A stretch of 64,000 nt of DNA, taken from positions 124,001-188,000 of the forward strand of contig NC_085850.1 of assembly GCF_020906515.1 (NCBI RefSeq). Reading direction: 5' to 3'. Source of the stretch: Vanrija pseudolonga (lineage: Eukaryota; Basidiomycota; Tremellomycetes; Trichosporonales; Trichosporonaceae). A program made the translations under genes and the position numbers. The notes below the pieces were generated by a model. That model was not told where the DNA came from and did not search any database. It saw nothing but the letters and a program-made list of their open reading frames with translations. This document shows, piece after piece, positions 1-10,637 of the stretch (position 1 is its first letter; every line of letters begins with the position of its first letter).

Positions 1-80
1 GCGCGCAGGCCCTTGTCCTTCCACCACCAGGGTGACGTGTTGTTGCGCAGGTGTGCGAGGGGATTCGGCGCGGAGGACAT
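1..80 (-). CDS. 5' end of a sugar-transporter-like MFS gene (partial)
   Basis: The minus strand opens with an ATG at 80-78 and reads 26 codons before leaving the window. The peptide contains N-T-S-P-W-W-W-K-D-K-G-L-R, which resembles the N-terminal cytoplasmic stretch of fungal MFS sugar (lactose permease-like) transporters, where a WWWKD..LR motif precedes the first membrane helix. A TATAAAG box lies on the same strand about 50 bases upstream. The gene diverges from the Zn2Cys6 regulator at 689 and is near a GH3 glycosidase, which fits sugar uptake. Only the first exon start is visible, so the family call is tentative. Confidence 0.5.
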   Translation of the reverse strand, partial: MSSAPNPLAHLRNNTSPWWWKDKGLR

Positions 81-688
81 CGTGGAGAGAGTCGTGTGTG
101 GTGTCCTTGCCGCTGCCGACGCGCATTGTATCTTTATAGATGCTATCGTGTGTGTGCGGCGTTCATGGTACGGGGATCGAGGTGAGCCCAGCCAGCCCCC
201 ACACACGCGCCCGACATCGTTCACAGAGAGAAAGGAGTGTGTGGGTGACACGGGATCTGTCACCGTCTGAAGATCTACCGGGGGCAGTCAGGGGCCAAAG
301 GCAGGCTCGTGGGCAATCGTAATCGACGCGCGGATGGAGCCAATCCTCGGGTCGCCGCGTGCGGGCCCCGCGGGCTTACACTAGCTTACCTTTCTTATTC
401 CGGAGCCAAGAAATGCAGCACCTGACCAACTCTGGAGCACTGCAGACCAAATCGGCACGGCAGAAGTGCGAGCGGCTGATCACGGCTCGGTCGAGCGAGG
501 CCCCGGGGTGGGAGACGACGAGGGGCCGAGGCAGGGGAGCAGGGGGAGGGTGGGGCGGGTTACCCGCTAAGACTGCGCGGGCATGATCCCACCCCCAACC
601 CCGCAGGGACGACTGAGACAATAATACGGCAGAACTCACCGACTTCCATTGACCGACTCTTACTTCTCCACTCTCACTCACCGGCGAC
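81..688. other. Divergent promoter region, transporter / regulator
   Basis: About 600 bases between the divergent transporter start and the Zn2Cys6 regulator. Apart from the TATA box for the transporter I see no coding signal. It probably holds shared upstream elements; CGG/CCG triplets of the kind bound by Zn2Cys6 factors occur, but the region is too GC-rich to call a specific site. Confidence 0.4.
132..138 (-). promoter_or_regulatory. TATA box of the partial transporter gene
   Basis: TATAAAG on the minus strand, about 52 bases before the ATG at 80. The spacing matches TATA-like boxes seen before other genes here. Confidence 0.5.
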
Positions 689-2991
689 ATGGTAGAATCG
701 ACCCCACCGGAGGGGGACCAGCCCCCGCGCCACCGAACTCTCCGTCCAAGGAAAGCGTGAGTAGCTCGCACGGCACTAGCTGACCCCAGCTGCGTCACTT
801 GTCGAAAGCTCAAGGTGCGGAGCTGGACAGCAAGATGAGCCGCTGACCGCCAGACTCGATGCCTGCCCCGCAGGATATCTGACGATCTCAACGCCCCGTG
901 CGCGCGATGCACCCGGCTCGGGCTGGCGTGCGAGTACAACCATCTCCGGCGAGGGTGGGTTTGGGTGCTGGTTGTCGCTTATGCAGACCGCCGAAGGGGT
1001 TCAAGCGCAAGCGGAGGCTCCAGGGGAGCGATGATCCGTCCCCGGTGGAGTCGATATCGCCTGGCACGGCTACACCAGCAGGCCCAGGGGCAGCCTCAGG
1101 CCACCATGCTACGGATGAGGCAGTGCTGCCGACACCATCCTCCGACGCGCTATGGCTCGCGTTGTCGTCCGTGGCCCAGTCGACGGGGGCGAGCGGACCG
1201 TCAGCGATCCACCCACCAGGAGTGTCAGCTGCGCGCATGAGGGCCGACAGGCTAGACGAGCTGGCGCCGCTGCTCCGGTCGACACCAGCAGCTGGCAAGT
1301 CGCCCCAAGGGGTCTTTCCGCTCGTGAGGCCGTTCTACCCCGATCTAGAATCCCGACCTGCAAAGATGAAGAAGACGCTCGAGACATACCTGGAGCCCCG
1401 GATCGGCGACGAAGACAGTCGTTTCCCTTCTATCGAGCCCGAGGAACGAACGCATGCAACCTTGGAGGCTGGAGACGGTACACCTGGAACTGTGCTCGAC
1501 CTCTTGGTGTCGCAGTCCCACCGCACGCCGACGCTTCCCATCCCTGATCCCGTTAGCGTCGGGCTACTATCCGAGCCCGAAGCCCAGTGGCTCTTCAAGC
1601 GGTTCGCAGAGCACGTCTCCCCGTCGTCCCACATCTTCGACCACGCGTACCACACCTACGAGCGAGTCCGGCGCTCGCCAGTGCTGTTCACGGCGGTGAT
1701 GTACGCCGCGGCGCGCTTTTTCCGCCCCCACCTGGCGGACTGGTGCCTCGACATGGCGGAGACGGGCATCGCGCGGGCAATGAGGAATGCCGACGTGGAT
1801 TTACCGCTTGTCCAAGCGCTGCTGACGCTCGTGTACTGGAAGCGACCCAAGGATCCGACTGCGTACTATAAGCTCGGGCTGGCGACGCGGTGCATTTGCC
1901 AGCTGGGTGTCAAGTGGCAGATCGACGAGTGGGACCCGTCGACTGTGGCTGATGACGAGGAGAGGGAACGGGCGAAAGTCGACGCGGAGAGGGTGGCTTA
2001 CAGTGCGTTTGTGCGGTGAGGGCGTATGCTGACGGAAGCTGCATTCGGCATGGACAACTCGTACGGCGTCATGTTCCGTCTCCCGTCCATGGGCTGGCCT
2101 ATCCCACCAGCGCGCAAGCTGCGGGTCTGGGCGGAGAATCACGCCCATCTCGGCGTCACGGGCGACTTCTTCAAGGTGTTCTTGACCGAGTGAGTGGGTG
2201 CACAGGGCGGCACTGACCCACAGATGCTGGGAAATGCACCAGGAAATCGGCGAATATTCGCGCCCCCCATCGACCGACAACGAGTCCGTGGACGAGCTGA
2301 CCGTCTGCTCCCTGGCAATGGAGCACGTCACTGTCCTCTCGGAACGGTGGCTCAATGACCCGCAGCCGACGGGGGTTCTGCGCCTTATCATGGTGCTCAT
2401 ACTCAAGATGATGCTGATGAAGCGGCATGTCGTGAGTCTGCTGCACGGCCTGTCGACCATCTCGGCCGTGCTCGATTTGTTCAAGGAGTGCGCGGATGTC
2501 GTCGTTCAGCTGGTATCGAGCGGCGAGGTCATTTTCCTGTCCGACATGTCGACAGTGTCGCTCTCCGTGCCGGTGTTACTGGCCTTTCATGTACGTTTCG
2601 TCGCTTGCGGCTGTCGCTGACCTACCACAGGCCCGTAACGAAATGACCCAGGAAGACGTGTCGCGAACAATCTCGATCCTGCGCACGACGTCCGAGGCCG
2701 TCGATCGCCTCACCCCACTCACAGGGGACGACCACCCTCTGTGCTACGTCCAACGGTGTCACCACCGTGTACTGAGCGCGCTTGAGCGCTTCCAGCCGAA
2801 CCAAACACCCCAGGCCAACGACTACCAGGACGTGGTAGGTGATGGAGGTGCAGCCATTACTGACTCGTAAGCTCGCACACCTCCAGCAACTCCTGGGCGA
2901 TAATTGGACGCACGCCCCTGCTCCTGATCTTAGTAACGACAGCGCCTTTCTGAATGACCCGTTCTGGCTGTATCCCACCCATGTAGTATAG
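689..2991 (+). CDS. Zn(II)2Cys6 fungal transcription factor
   Basis: Spliced from eight exons (689-756, 790-814, 854-954, 987-2002, 2039-2189, 2224-2590, 2631-2834, 2872-2991), giving 683 residues; the frame closes exactly. Removing the introns restores a perfect binuclear cluster with cysteines at residues 24, 27, 34, 47, 50 and 57 (spacing C-X2-C-X6-C-X12-C-X2-C-X6-C), followed by a basic K/R-rich linker. The middle region has the helical character of the fungal-specific transcription factor domain. It is a nuclear sequence-specific regulator. Introns are 32-40 bases; the 36-base intron at 2003-2038 is a multiple of three but carries an in-frame stop. The neighbouring transporter and GH3 gene suggest control of glycoside use, which is inference. 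Confidence 0.85.
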
Positions 2992-3752
2992 TCACTGCTC
3001 GTTTCGCATGCATACACGGCGCCGATCCGAAGAGATCGCCTTGTTCCTGCGCACCGACCACTTTCTAATTAAGCCTATTCAAGTTTTTCGGGGGCTTTCA
3101 ATACAATTAACACAAAACTGCCACCTTCACGAAAGGAGATGTGAATGATGCCTTCCAAGCTGGATAACAAAGGACAGGATAACGACTGGCCTCGGCGGAC
3201 CGGCTTGGCCGACAGCCTCGCTCCAGGACAGCTGGAGTGCCTCGCCCCCTAGCACACACAGTATACGGGGCGCTCGTGCACCCGGTGCACGAGAACCTCT
3301 CCTTGTAGTCACCGCACTCCCCACAGATGTGAAGATCACGTCTGCGGGCGGCTGAAAGTCTCCCGAACTGCAGTTCTACCTACCTAAACGGCCCCGCACA
3401 TATGTTCACCGGTCATGCAGGGTAATCTTGGCGGGCTGACGGGGCAACTGACCCCATTGACGCTGATTTGGGTTTACGTGAGCCCGAAGGTCGTCGCCGC
3501 TGGAACGCTGGGGGTTAAGCTCGGGGAATGCTCGGAATAAGTCCAAATCTGCCGTGTGACTTGTGATCAACTACCCCAGGTTCTTCTGCAAACATCGGCG
3601 CGTCAATGTCCCGCTCCCTGCTTCGGCGGCCGCTGTGGGCGACGAGGATTGCCATGGAGTGGCCCCGGCGAGCAGTCGGCCGCAGATAACGCCTCTTATA
3701 AGGCGTTCCCAGCCGGACAAGCCCTCTCTCCCCACACCGCGGACGCCCAACA
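2992..3752. other. Intergenic, regulator to GH3 gene
   Basis: No gene seen. Contains several GATA motifs (for example GATAA near 3685) and the GH3 TATA box. Confidence 0.4.
3696..3702 (+). promoter_or_regulatory. TATA box of GH3 gene
   Basis: TTATAAG about 55 bases upstream of the ATG at 3753, just after a GATAA motif. Confidence 0.5.
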
Positions 3753-5528
3753 ATGACGACCGACACCCTCCTCCCGTACCAAGATGACTCACGACCCATC
3801 GACGAGCGCGTCGAGGACCTGGTCTCGCGCCTCACGCTCGAAGAGAAGGCCGGGCTCATGTTCCACATGATGATCATCCCGTCTGACGACCTCGACGACG
3901 TGAGCCCCACCTGGGGGTTCCCCTCCACGGCCAGCCTTCTCAACCTCGGTCTGTCGCACTTCAACATCATGGGCGGCTTCGACACGGCAAAGGAGTTTGC
4001 AGAGTACACCAACAAGATCCAAACGGCGGCGCGGAACACGCGCCTCGGGATCCCCGTCACCCTCTCCACGGACCCGCGGCACGCGTTCACCGACAACCCG
4101 CAGCTGTCGCTCAAGTCGGGCCCATTCTCCCAGTGGCCTGAGAGCATCGGCCTCGCGGCCATCGGCGACGCGGAGCGGATGGAGGCGTACGCCGACATCG
4201 TGCGGCAGGAGTACATTGCTGTGGGGATGCGCATGGGGTTGCACCCGCAGGCGGATCTGGCCACCGAGCCCAGGTGGTCGCGCATCCCCGGCTCCCTGGG
4301 CGAGGACAACAACCTTGCGTCCGAGCTCGTCACGGCGCATATCCGCGGTCTGCAGCAGGCCAAGTTTGGCCCGACTTCCGTCGCGGCCTGCGTGAAGCAC
4401 TTCCCCGGAGGTGGGCCACTGAAGAACGGCTTCGACAGCCACTTCAAGTGGGGCAAGGACCAGATCTACCCCGGCGACCAGTGGGACTACCACCTCAAGC
4501 CGTTCCGCGCCGCCGTGGCCGAGGGTACGCGGTACATGATGCCCGCGTACGGACGGCCAGTGGGCACGCGGTATCCCGAGGTCGGGATGGCGTTCAACAA
4601 GCCCGTCGTGACCGGCTGCCTGAGAGAAGAGCTGGGGTACAAGGGCGTGGTTGTCTCGGACTGGGGCATCCTTATCGACTACGGCACCGAGGAGAAGCTG
4701 GGCGACCTGGCCCCCGCGCGCGCATGGGGGGTCGAGCACCTCTCCCCGCTTGAGCGTGTCGTCGTGGCCCTCGACGCTGGGATCGACCAGTTTGGCGGGC
4801 ATGGCGAGCCGCACTTCATCGTCGAGGCGGTCAAGAGTGGCCGAGTGCCAGAGTCGCGGATCGACGAGAGCGCCCGCCGTATCCTTCGCGACAAGTTCGA
4901 GCTTGGATTGTTCGAGTCGCCGTTCGTCGATGTCGATGCCGCTGGCGCCGTCGTGGGCAGGAAAGAATTTGTCGCTGCCGGCCTTGTGGCGCAGAAGGAC
5001 GCCGTGACGCTACTCAAGAACGCGGAACACAACGGCAAGCCACTCCTTCCCCTCTCCCCCAACGCCAAGGTGCACCTCGTGGGCTTCAAGCAGAGCGCAG
5101 CCGACCTCGGCGTCACCGGTGCGGACATCGACTGGGCCGACGTCGCCGTCGTCCGCCTCCAGACGCCGTGGGAGGCGAAGGGCAACGGCGCGTTCTGCAC
5201 CATGTTCCACCACGGCAAGCTGGACTTTGACCAAGCGACGCTGGACCAGGTCGCCGACCTGGCCAAGAAGGTGCCGGTCGTGCTGGAGATTTTCGCCGAC
5301 CGACCTCCGATCCTCGGCTCGCTCGACGACGATGCCAGCGCCATCATGCTGTCGTATGGGCTGTCAGAACCCGCCCTCGTTGACGTGCTGTATGGCCACT
5401 CGCCCAAGGGCAAGCTGCCGTTCGACCTCCCGCGGTCGATGCAGGCGGTGGAGGAGAGCAGGACGGACACGGCATTCGATACCAAGGACCCGACGTACCG
5501 CTTCGGGCATGGACTGCAATACGCCTAG
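3753..5528 (+). CDS. Glycoside hydrolase family 3 (beta-glucosidase-like)
   Basis: A 591-residue intronless gene. N-terminal GH3 barrel features are clear: an R-x-P-G-S-L-G-E-D-N-N motif, a V-K-H-F-P-G-G-G motif for substrate contacts, and V-V-V-S-D-W-G with the catalytic nucleophile at Asp303. The C-terminal alpha/beta domain ends in the usual G-K-L-P-F-D-L-P-R and Y-R-F-G-H-G-L segments. No fibronectin-like third domain and no signal peptide, so it is probably intracellular and cleaves imported beta-glycosides; the exact sugar is unknown. It lies downstream of a Zn2Cys6 regulator and a divergent sugar transporter. Complete lack of introns among intron-rich neighbours, and a compact two-domain form common in bacteria, raise the possibility of transfer from bacteria. 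Confidence 0.9.
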   Translation: MTTDTLLPYQDDSRPIDERVEDLVSRLTLEEKAGLMFHMMIIPSDDLDDVSPTWGFPSTASLLNLGLSHFNIMGGFDTAKEFAEYTNKIQTAARNTRLGIPVTLSTDPRHAFTDNPQLSLKSGPFSQWPESIGLAAIGDAERMEAYADIVRQEYIAVGMRMGLHPQADLATEPRWSRIPGSLGEDNNLASELVTAHIRGLQQAKFGPTSVAACVKHFPGGGPLKNGFDSHFKWGKDQIYPGDQWDYHLKPFRAAVAEGTRYMMPAYGRPVGTRYPEVGMAFNKPVVTGCLREELGYKGVVVSDWGILIDYGTEEKLGDLAPARAWGVEHLSPLERVVVALDAGIDQFGGHGEPHFIVEAVKSGRVPESRIDESARRILRDKFELGLFESPFVDVDAAGAVVGRKEFVAAGLVAQKDAVTLLKNAEHNGKPLLPLSPNAKVHLVGFKQSAADLGVTGADIDWADVAVVRLQTPWEAKGNGAFCTMFHHGKLDFDQATLDQVADLAKKVPVVLEIFADRPPILGSLDDDASAIMLSYGLSEPALVDVLYGHSPKGKLPFDLPRSMQAVEESRTDTAFDTKDPTYRFGHGLQYA

Positions 5529-5869
5529 CCTCATTTGTAGACGCTGTACATGGACATCATGGGCTAGAAGCGGCGATCTCCGCGAGGCAGTTACTACCTG
5601 GTCGCCAGTGGCCCACCGTCACTCGTCCTCTCGAGCAGACGGCGCAGAGCTGCTCCACGTTAGCAGAGGCAACAACCAGTGGCCCCGCTTTTTCACGTTG
5701 CGCAACCAAACGCCATCACCCCTGTGTGTCCTGACGCCGAAAATACTCAGCCGAAGATGCTAACCGCGAGTCGGCGAAATGATAACAGGTTCATGCGTAC
5801 TGAGACTGAGCACAAAATTGGAAACAGTGGAGTGGAGGTGACCTACAGGCGGATTTAGGTCGGAATAGG
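5529..5869. other. Intergenic after GH3 gene
   Basis: About 340 bases holding the 3' end of the GH3 transcript and, on the minus strand, the 3' side of a candidate small gene. Nothing else seen. Confidence 0.3.
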
Positions 5870-6180
5870 TCAAGTGGCATCCAGTAAATCTTCGGCAACT
5901 TCGCCTGGTAGAGCGATCACGTTGACCTCAACTAGACAAGGGCGGTCAGCGGTTGGCTCGTTGGATAGCATCACGTCGTTGGGCATAAGCGCGGTAAGCG
6001 CCCACGACTGATCACTGGGCTGCTCAACGTCTCCGCGCTCACCGGCGCAAAAAGTTGCCAAACTCGTCGCCGCAGTACAGTCACAAAGGTCGGGTGCTCA
6101 TGCACGCCATACCTTCGGAATAGTACCTCATTGTACACCGCGGTTGGGGTGGCAGTGGTTATGGGTATCACGGCCTCCAC
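5870..6180 (-). CDS. Candidate 91-aa protein, unknown
   Basis: Two minus-strand exons (6043-6180 and 5870-6007), each 138 bases, join across a 35-base intron (6008-6042) with a GTGAGC donor and TCAG acceptor, giving a 91-residue protein in phase. The product is not low-complexity: it has an aromatic/basic N-terminal half with L-F-R-R-Y-G-V-H-E-H-P and an acidic C-terminal half ending E-D-L-L-D-A-T. The branch point is not a good CTRAC match. I recognise no family. It could be a real small gene or a decayed gene remnant; it converges on the GH3 gene and diverges from the UNC93-like carrier. Confidence 0.35.
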
Positions 6181-6273
6181 TGCACTAGGGTAAGGAGGCT
6201 GTGGATCGGCGACCTCTGAGCAGGCCAGGAAAGTCGCCGGGGCAGTTCCTGCTGGACCATTCTTTTCTACAAC

Positions 6274-6279
6274 TATATC
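6274..6279 (+). promoter_or_regulatory. TATA-like box of UNC93-like gene 1
   Basis: TATATC about 50 bases upstream of the ATG at 6327. Confidence 0.35.
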
Positions 6280-6326
6280 AGTCCCCAGCCGGGCGAGACT
6301 CCGGAAGGCCCACCACCGTACTCACC

Positions 6327-7893
6327 ATGACCTCAGCATCCGAGCTCGAGGCGGCCGGTGCCATCAAGCATGTCTGGTACCGCTCACCGATTTACGCCGC
6401 CTTCATCATTGGCATCTGCAACTTCTGTGCCCCAGGATGTGAGTACGGGTAACGCCACCGCCCGCTGACGACAGTGTGGACCGCGATGAACGCCATCGGT
6501 GGCGGAGGCCAAGCGACTCCTTTCCTTGTCAACGCGGCAAACGCGTTGACATTCACCCTGATGGTTGGCACTGCTTTCCTCGGCTCAACAGTTTTGTAAG
6601 TACGTCGTGACTAGGGATCTGCTGACGCTGGCCAGGAACGTCGTCGGCGTCAACTGGGCACTGTTTCTGGGCGCGGCAGGGTACGCGCCGTACGTGGCGG
6701 GCCTGTACACCAACACCGTGTACGGTACCAAGTGGCTGATGCTTTTCGGCGCCACGACGTGCGGGATCTCGGCCGGTCTTTTCTGGGCGATCGAGGCATC
6801 TGTCGCGTTCGCATACCCTGAGCCCGAGCGACTCGGAAGGTTCCTTGGCATCTGGACGTCGTTCTCTGTCGGAGGAAAGCTCGTCGGCGGCGCAATCAAC
6901 CTCGGCATGAATGCCAACCGTGGCACGGCAGGCTCCATCAACCCCAAGGTATTCCTCGTGTTCGTTGCCCTCCAGGCCGCTGGACCATTCACGGCGTTCC
7001 TCCTTCCCCGCCCCGACAAGGTGCAGCGCCGTGACGGCAAGGCGGTCAAAATCTACAGCGATCACAAAGCTTGGGATGAGATTAAGGCAACCTGGCGTGT
7101 TCTGTTGTCCAGGGAGGTCCTCCTGCTTGTCCCGTTCATTGTGCAAGGACTCTTTCCCCAGTCGTGGGTCAACACGTACATGGGCTCGCATTTTACTGTC
7201 CGTGTCCGTTCCCTTGGAGCGTTTGTCGCCGCGGTGGCGTGCGTGATCATCAGCAATGTTGTCGGAGTAAGTCGTTTCGGGTCGACAAAGGCTCGTTTAC
7301 TCACCAGCTCAGAAATACCTCGACCTCAGCAAAGTTTCCCTCAAAGCTCGTGCCCGATACACATTCATCTGGTTCACCGTCACTCGTGGAGCCTGGTGGA
7401 TCTGGGCTCTCGTCCTCGAGTCCAACTTCCCCACTGACAAGGCAATCGACTGGACGTCGCCACTGTTCGGCAAAACATTTGCCCTCTACGTCCTGTTCAG
7501 CGCCAACCTGCAAGGGCTTTTCATGTACACGTACTTTGTGTGCAAGAACGGTACGTCAGGAGTAGGTATTCGAGCTAACGACGGTCAGTGTGCAAGACCC
7601 ATGAGGACGAGGCACGCGTCGCTGGACTCCTCCGTGCCGTGCAGTCGGCCGCCATGGCGGTTGCATACGGCACCAGCTCGATCAAGAGCTTTGCACAGCT
7701 TGGGTCTGCCGCGCTCAACTTTGCTCTCTGGGGCGTGGCGATCGTGCCCACGTGGTTTGTCATCCGCCGGATTGGCATCGACCTCAACGGCCCCGTGGCA
7801 AAGGATAATGATGAGCATGACGAAGGGCAGGTGGCGCATTTGCCCCAGTCCGACAATGAGTCGATCTCTGGCTCTTCAGAGGAGAAGAAATAG
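6327..7893 (+). CDS. UNC93-like MFS membrane protein, copy 1
   Basis: Five exons (6327-6438, 6475-6595, 6636-7266, 7313-7550, 7589-7893) give 468 residues in frame. The protein is polytopic (about 10-12 helices) and matches the fungal UNC93/DUF895 branch of the major facilitator superfamily: N-terminal W-Y-R-S-P-I-Y-A-A-F and N-F-C-A-P-G, then L-F-G-A-T-T-C-G-I-S-A-G-L-F-W and the A-Y-P-E-P-E-R-L-G-R loop. The tail is acidic and Ser-rich, ending S-S-E-E-K-K. A close paralogue lies at 10638-12267. Substrate unknown; family members are placed in plasma or vacuolar membranes. Of its four introns, those after A-P-G and after N-V-V-G are shared with the paralogue; the other two are private. Confidence 0.85.
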
Positions 7894-7921
7894 CTGTAAT
7901 TTGACATGGGACCTGCCCGCT

Positions 7922-9043
7922 CTAATGCATATCGGAACTACATATCTGCGAAGAGTTCAGCCAGTGGGTGACTCTTGGATACTCTCCGGTCTTGATGTAA
8001 TTCTCAATCTCGACCAGCATTGACAGCACTACCCCCCAAGTGACAGTGTTGCTGTTCTCCGTCCAGCCCATCGGGCCCGGAATCCCATTGGCGAACGTCG
8101 TCCCCTCCTTGTGACACTCGCCCAGGCCGACAATCACCCACTTGTCATTCTTGTGATTATACATGACGTTGTGCGGCGCCAGGTTGAGATAACACAGCTG
8201 GTACGTGTCACGAAGGTAAGTGACGGCGGCGGTGATATCCGTCATGACATTGCCGATAGCCATGATCGGGGTGAAGACTTCGACGAAGTCTTCTTCCTTG
8301 CAGTGGTCACGGCGGTCGCTCATCTTGCCGTTGCGGGTGAACCGAACGTGTTGGCTCGAGAGGCTGACATGTGTCCACTTGAGCGCTCGACTGGGAACAT
8401 TCTTATTAAACATGCCGCAGACAGCATCCTCAAGGGTCCAGTAGAGGAAGGGAAAGACAAGAGACGCAACGCGACCTCCTTCAACCTCACAGCCCAGGAA
8501 GGGAAGGAGGTTTGCGTGCTGCGCAGAGCTCACCATCTCGTTGATGTATATCTCACGGACGGTGTGCGATTGCTCTGCCTTGACAAACTCCTGGCGATAG
8601 TGAGCAAACACCACTAGGACCGAGACGAGCCCACCCACTTCGAAAATCGGCAGCTCGGTAAACTTATGGAAGACCGGCGTGTTGCGACTGAGGCCTCGGC
8701 CTCGGCGCCATTTGGGCCACGAGCGTTTGTATCGTGGCCAGATGGTCTTCATGTCAATGCGCGTACCCTCTATGGTCATGGGTGGCCCTGGGTCGCCGTC
8801 CTCGTCCAGCTCAGTACGGAGGTACTCCACCTCCTGTCTATAGAAGTGGCCGTGGCGGTCCTTCCAGACTCGAATGGTGAAAACCTTGGGGTCGTTCGGG
8901 ATTGGGAAGGCGGAGAGGCGGACTTCGTTTGTATCGGCGATCTCAATGGCGCGGGGCCGATAAGGCGTCATGTGACTGCACGAGAGCTGGGAGCTGTTGA
9001 GGTGGTCGATGAGTGTGGTCTTGCCTTGGGATGCAGCACACAT
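7922..9043 (-). CDS. Protein kinase-like protein, catalytically degenerate (pseudokinase)
   Basis: A single long minus-strand reading frame. The kinase fold is visible in the C-terminal two thirds: an E-F-V-K-A-E strand with the VAIK-type lysine, a helix-C-like E-I-Y-I-N-E-M, hinge L-V-F-P-F-L-Y-W-T-L-E-D-A-V, then a catalytic loop Y-L-N-L-A-P-H-N-V-M. The HRD aspartate is replaced by Asn (Y-L-N) while the loop Asn is kept, and DFG reads G-L-G, so phosphotransfer is unlikely. The frame stays open to 9259. I favour Met at 9043 or 8971; the longer form includes an S-Q-G-K-T-T-L-I-D-H-L stretch resembling a P-loop. It sits between two UNC93-like carriers, with its 3' end only 28 bases from the first, tail to tail. 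Role unknown. Confidence 0.65.
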   Translation of the reverse strand: MCAASQGKTTLIDHLNSSQLSCSHMTPYRPRAIEIADTNEVRLSAFPIPNDPKVFTIRVWKDRHGHFYRQEVEYLRTELDEDGDPGPPMTIEGTRIDMKTIWPRYKRSWPKWRRGRGLSRNTPVFHKFTELPIFEVGGLVSVLVVFAHYRQEFVKAEQSHTVREIYINEMVSSAQHANLLPFLGCEVEGGRVASLVFPFLYWTLEDAVCGMFNKNVPSRALKWTHVSLSSQHVRFTRNGKMSDRRDHCKEEDFVEVFTPIMAIGNVMTDITAAVTYLRDTYQLCYLNLAPHNVMYNHKNDKWVIVGLGECHKEGTTFANGIPGPMGWTENSNTVTWGVVLSMLVEIENYIKTGEYPRVTHWLNSSQICSSDMH

Positions 9044-10637
9044 CAGGTTCCATATGTACTGGAACAGCCCACTGATGTTGTGCACATGTGCGGTCGCGGT
9101 ACAATGAACCATCAGTGTGACATGTCTATCTGGTGGGCGAGAGCGCGAGGAGGCGAGTGCACGCAGCGGGCACGAGGCGGCTGGGGCGCGAGTCAAGACA
9201 ATGCCATGGTGACTGGAGAGAGGTTGGGCAAGTTGAAACAAGTGTCGCAGGCCGCACATGCACCAGTTGTTGTTATGCCTTGAGTGCCACGACGCTTTCT
9301 CGTTGTGTGGCTCGCACTGGGTGCCACACTCCCCTGGTCATGTCGATCCTCGGTGGGAGTGACATATGTGCGAATCCTTGATCGCCCTCCTTTCGCACCC
9401 GAGTACGCTGATCCGTCACCCTTTCCGTTCACGTGCCTGCCTGCAGTGCGTGTCATGTGTATCAATAGTGACGGCCACAGCGACGGCAAGGCCCTCTTCG
9501 GCGCTCACGGTCGCTGGTCGGAGCACTGGTCTACCAGGGTGCAAGCGCTGGGTAGCTGTTGAGATAGCCAGCGCCGTCAGAGTCGTGTCACCCCATGTCG
9601 CATGTGTACTACGGCCAAACCACGGTCGCCAGCACGGCGTCCAGCCTCCACCACAAGTCCATCCTCCGCTGACATTCATCATTCTCGACACCTCGGTCAA
9701 CTATTCCGAATGCTGAATGACAGTCATGACGCCAGAGCGAGGCGTTGTTGTTCCATCATAAAGTGGTGGAGGCCAAGTGGAGGTGGCTTAGATGTGCACC
9801 GGCATCTGCACGGCGCAACCGGATCATGTTGTCCCGCGCAGAGACCGTGTCCTGCGTCAGCCATAGTGCTCGTGTCGAACACCGCCAGCGTTTCGACTTG
9901 TCATGAAACTGTGCCGGCGGGCCAAACAGGCGGAACTCGTCCCGACCGGAGCTGGGAATCATGCACATGATGCCATGATGGCGTCAGTCAGGGCTACCCT
10001 CCCCCACTTTCACCATCCCTCCTCTCTCACACGTTCTCCCTCGTCCTCTCGTTCGCCGTCTTTTATCTCGCTGTAAACCAAATTCAAGACGCCGTGCCTG
10101 TCTCACCTCCTCAGGAGACACACGGACCCCAGGCGGCTTTCGGATTACGACTTGCGGGCCGCAGGCGCGGGCGGGCAGGAAATAGACCGAGGACCACGCG
10201 GAGTAAACGGAGCTGGGTCCCGAGCGAGCTCGCCGAGCGCGCCCGGCGGTGGTTGGCTCGGACTGAAATCACCGGCTCGTCGTGAGACACTTGGATCAGG
10301 TAGCCAAGCACTAGTGATTTACCATTGCACACGTTCCTGTTACTCTTACTCCCCAGCACGCCATGCCACGGCGACGTCGCGAGCAACCCCAGTGCAGACA
10401 AACGGTCCACAGAACGCCGGGTACGGCTCACGGCCTCGTGATCGCCACTACTGCTTCTGATGGCGAGCTCGTCACCACGTCGCTCGAGGCCCCGAGTTGA
10501 TTGCGGCTCGAAGACGGAAAAGTCGCTGTTACGGCGGGAGTCGCGACGGCAACAGCAGCGTGGTGTGTCTAAGATATAACATCTACCGTCCACTACAGTG
10601 TCCAGCCTAATCCTACTGATTACAGCAAGCGCTAGCC
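9044..10637. other. Intergenic, pseudokinase to UNC93-like copy 2
   Basis: About 1.6 kb with no convincing gene. The right end is the promoter of the second UNC93-like gene. The left end may hold a longer N-terminus of the kinase-like gene, since its frame stays open to 9259. Confidence 0.4.
10575..10580 (+). promoter_or_regulatory. TATA-like box of UNC93-like gene 2
   Basis: TATAAC about 58 bases before the ATG at 10638. Confidence 0.4.

Noticed and set aside
3789-4814. 341-residue minus-strand frame opposite the GH3 gene
   Set aside because: Shadow frame caused by GC-rich third positions; no motif, whereas the plus strand is a full GH3 enzyme.
8990-9045. P-loop-like Q-G-K-T-T near the start of the pseudokinase taken as an NTPase domain
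   Set aside because: Only the core of the motif is present, without the preceding Gly or any other GTPase or ATPase motif, and the start codon is uncertain.
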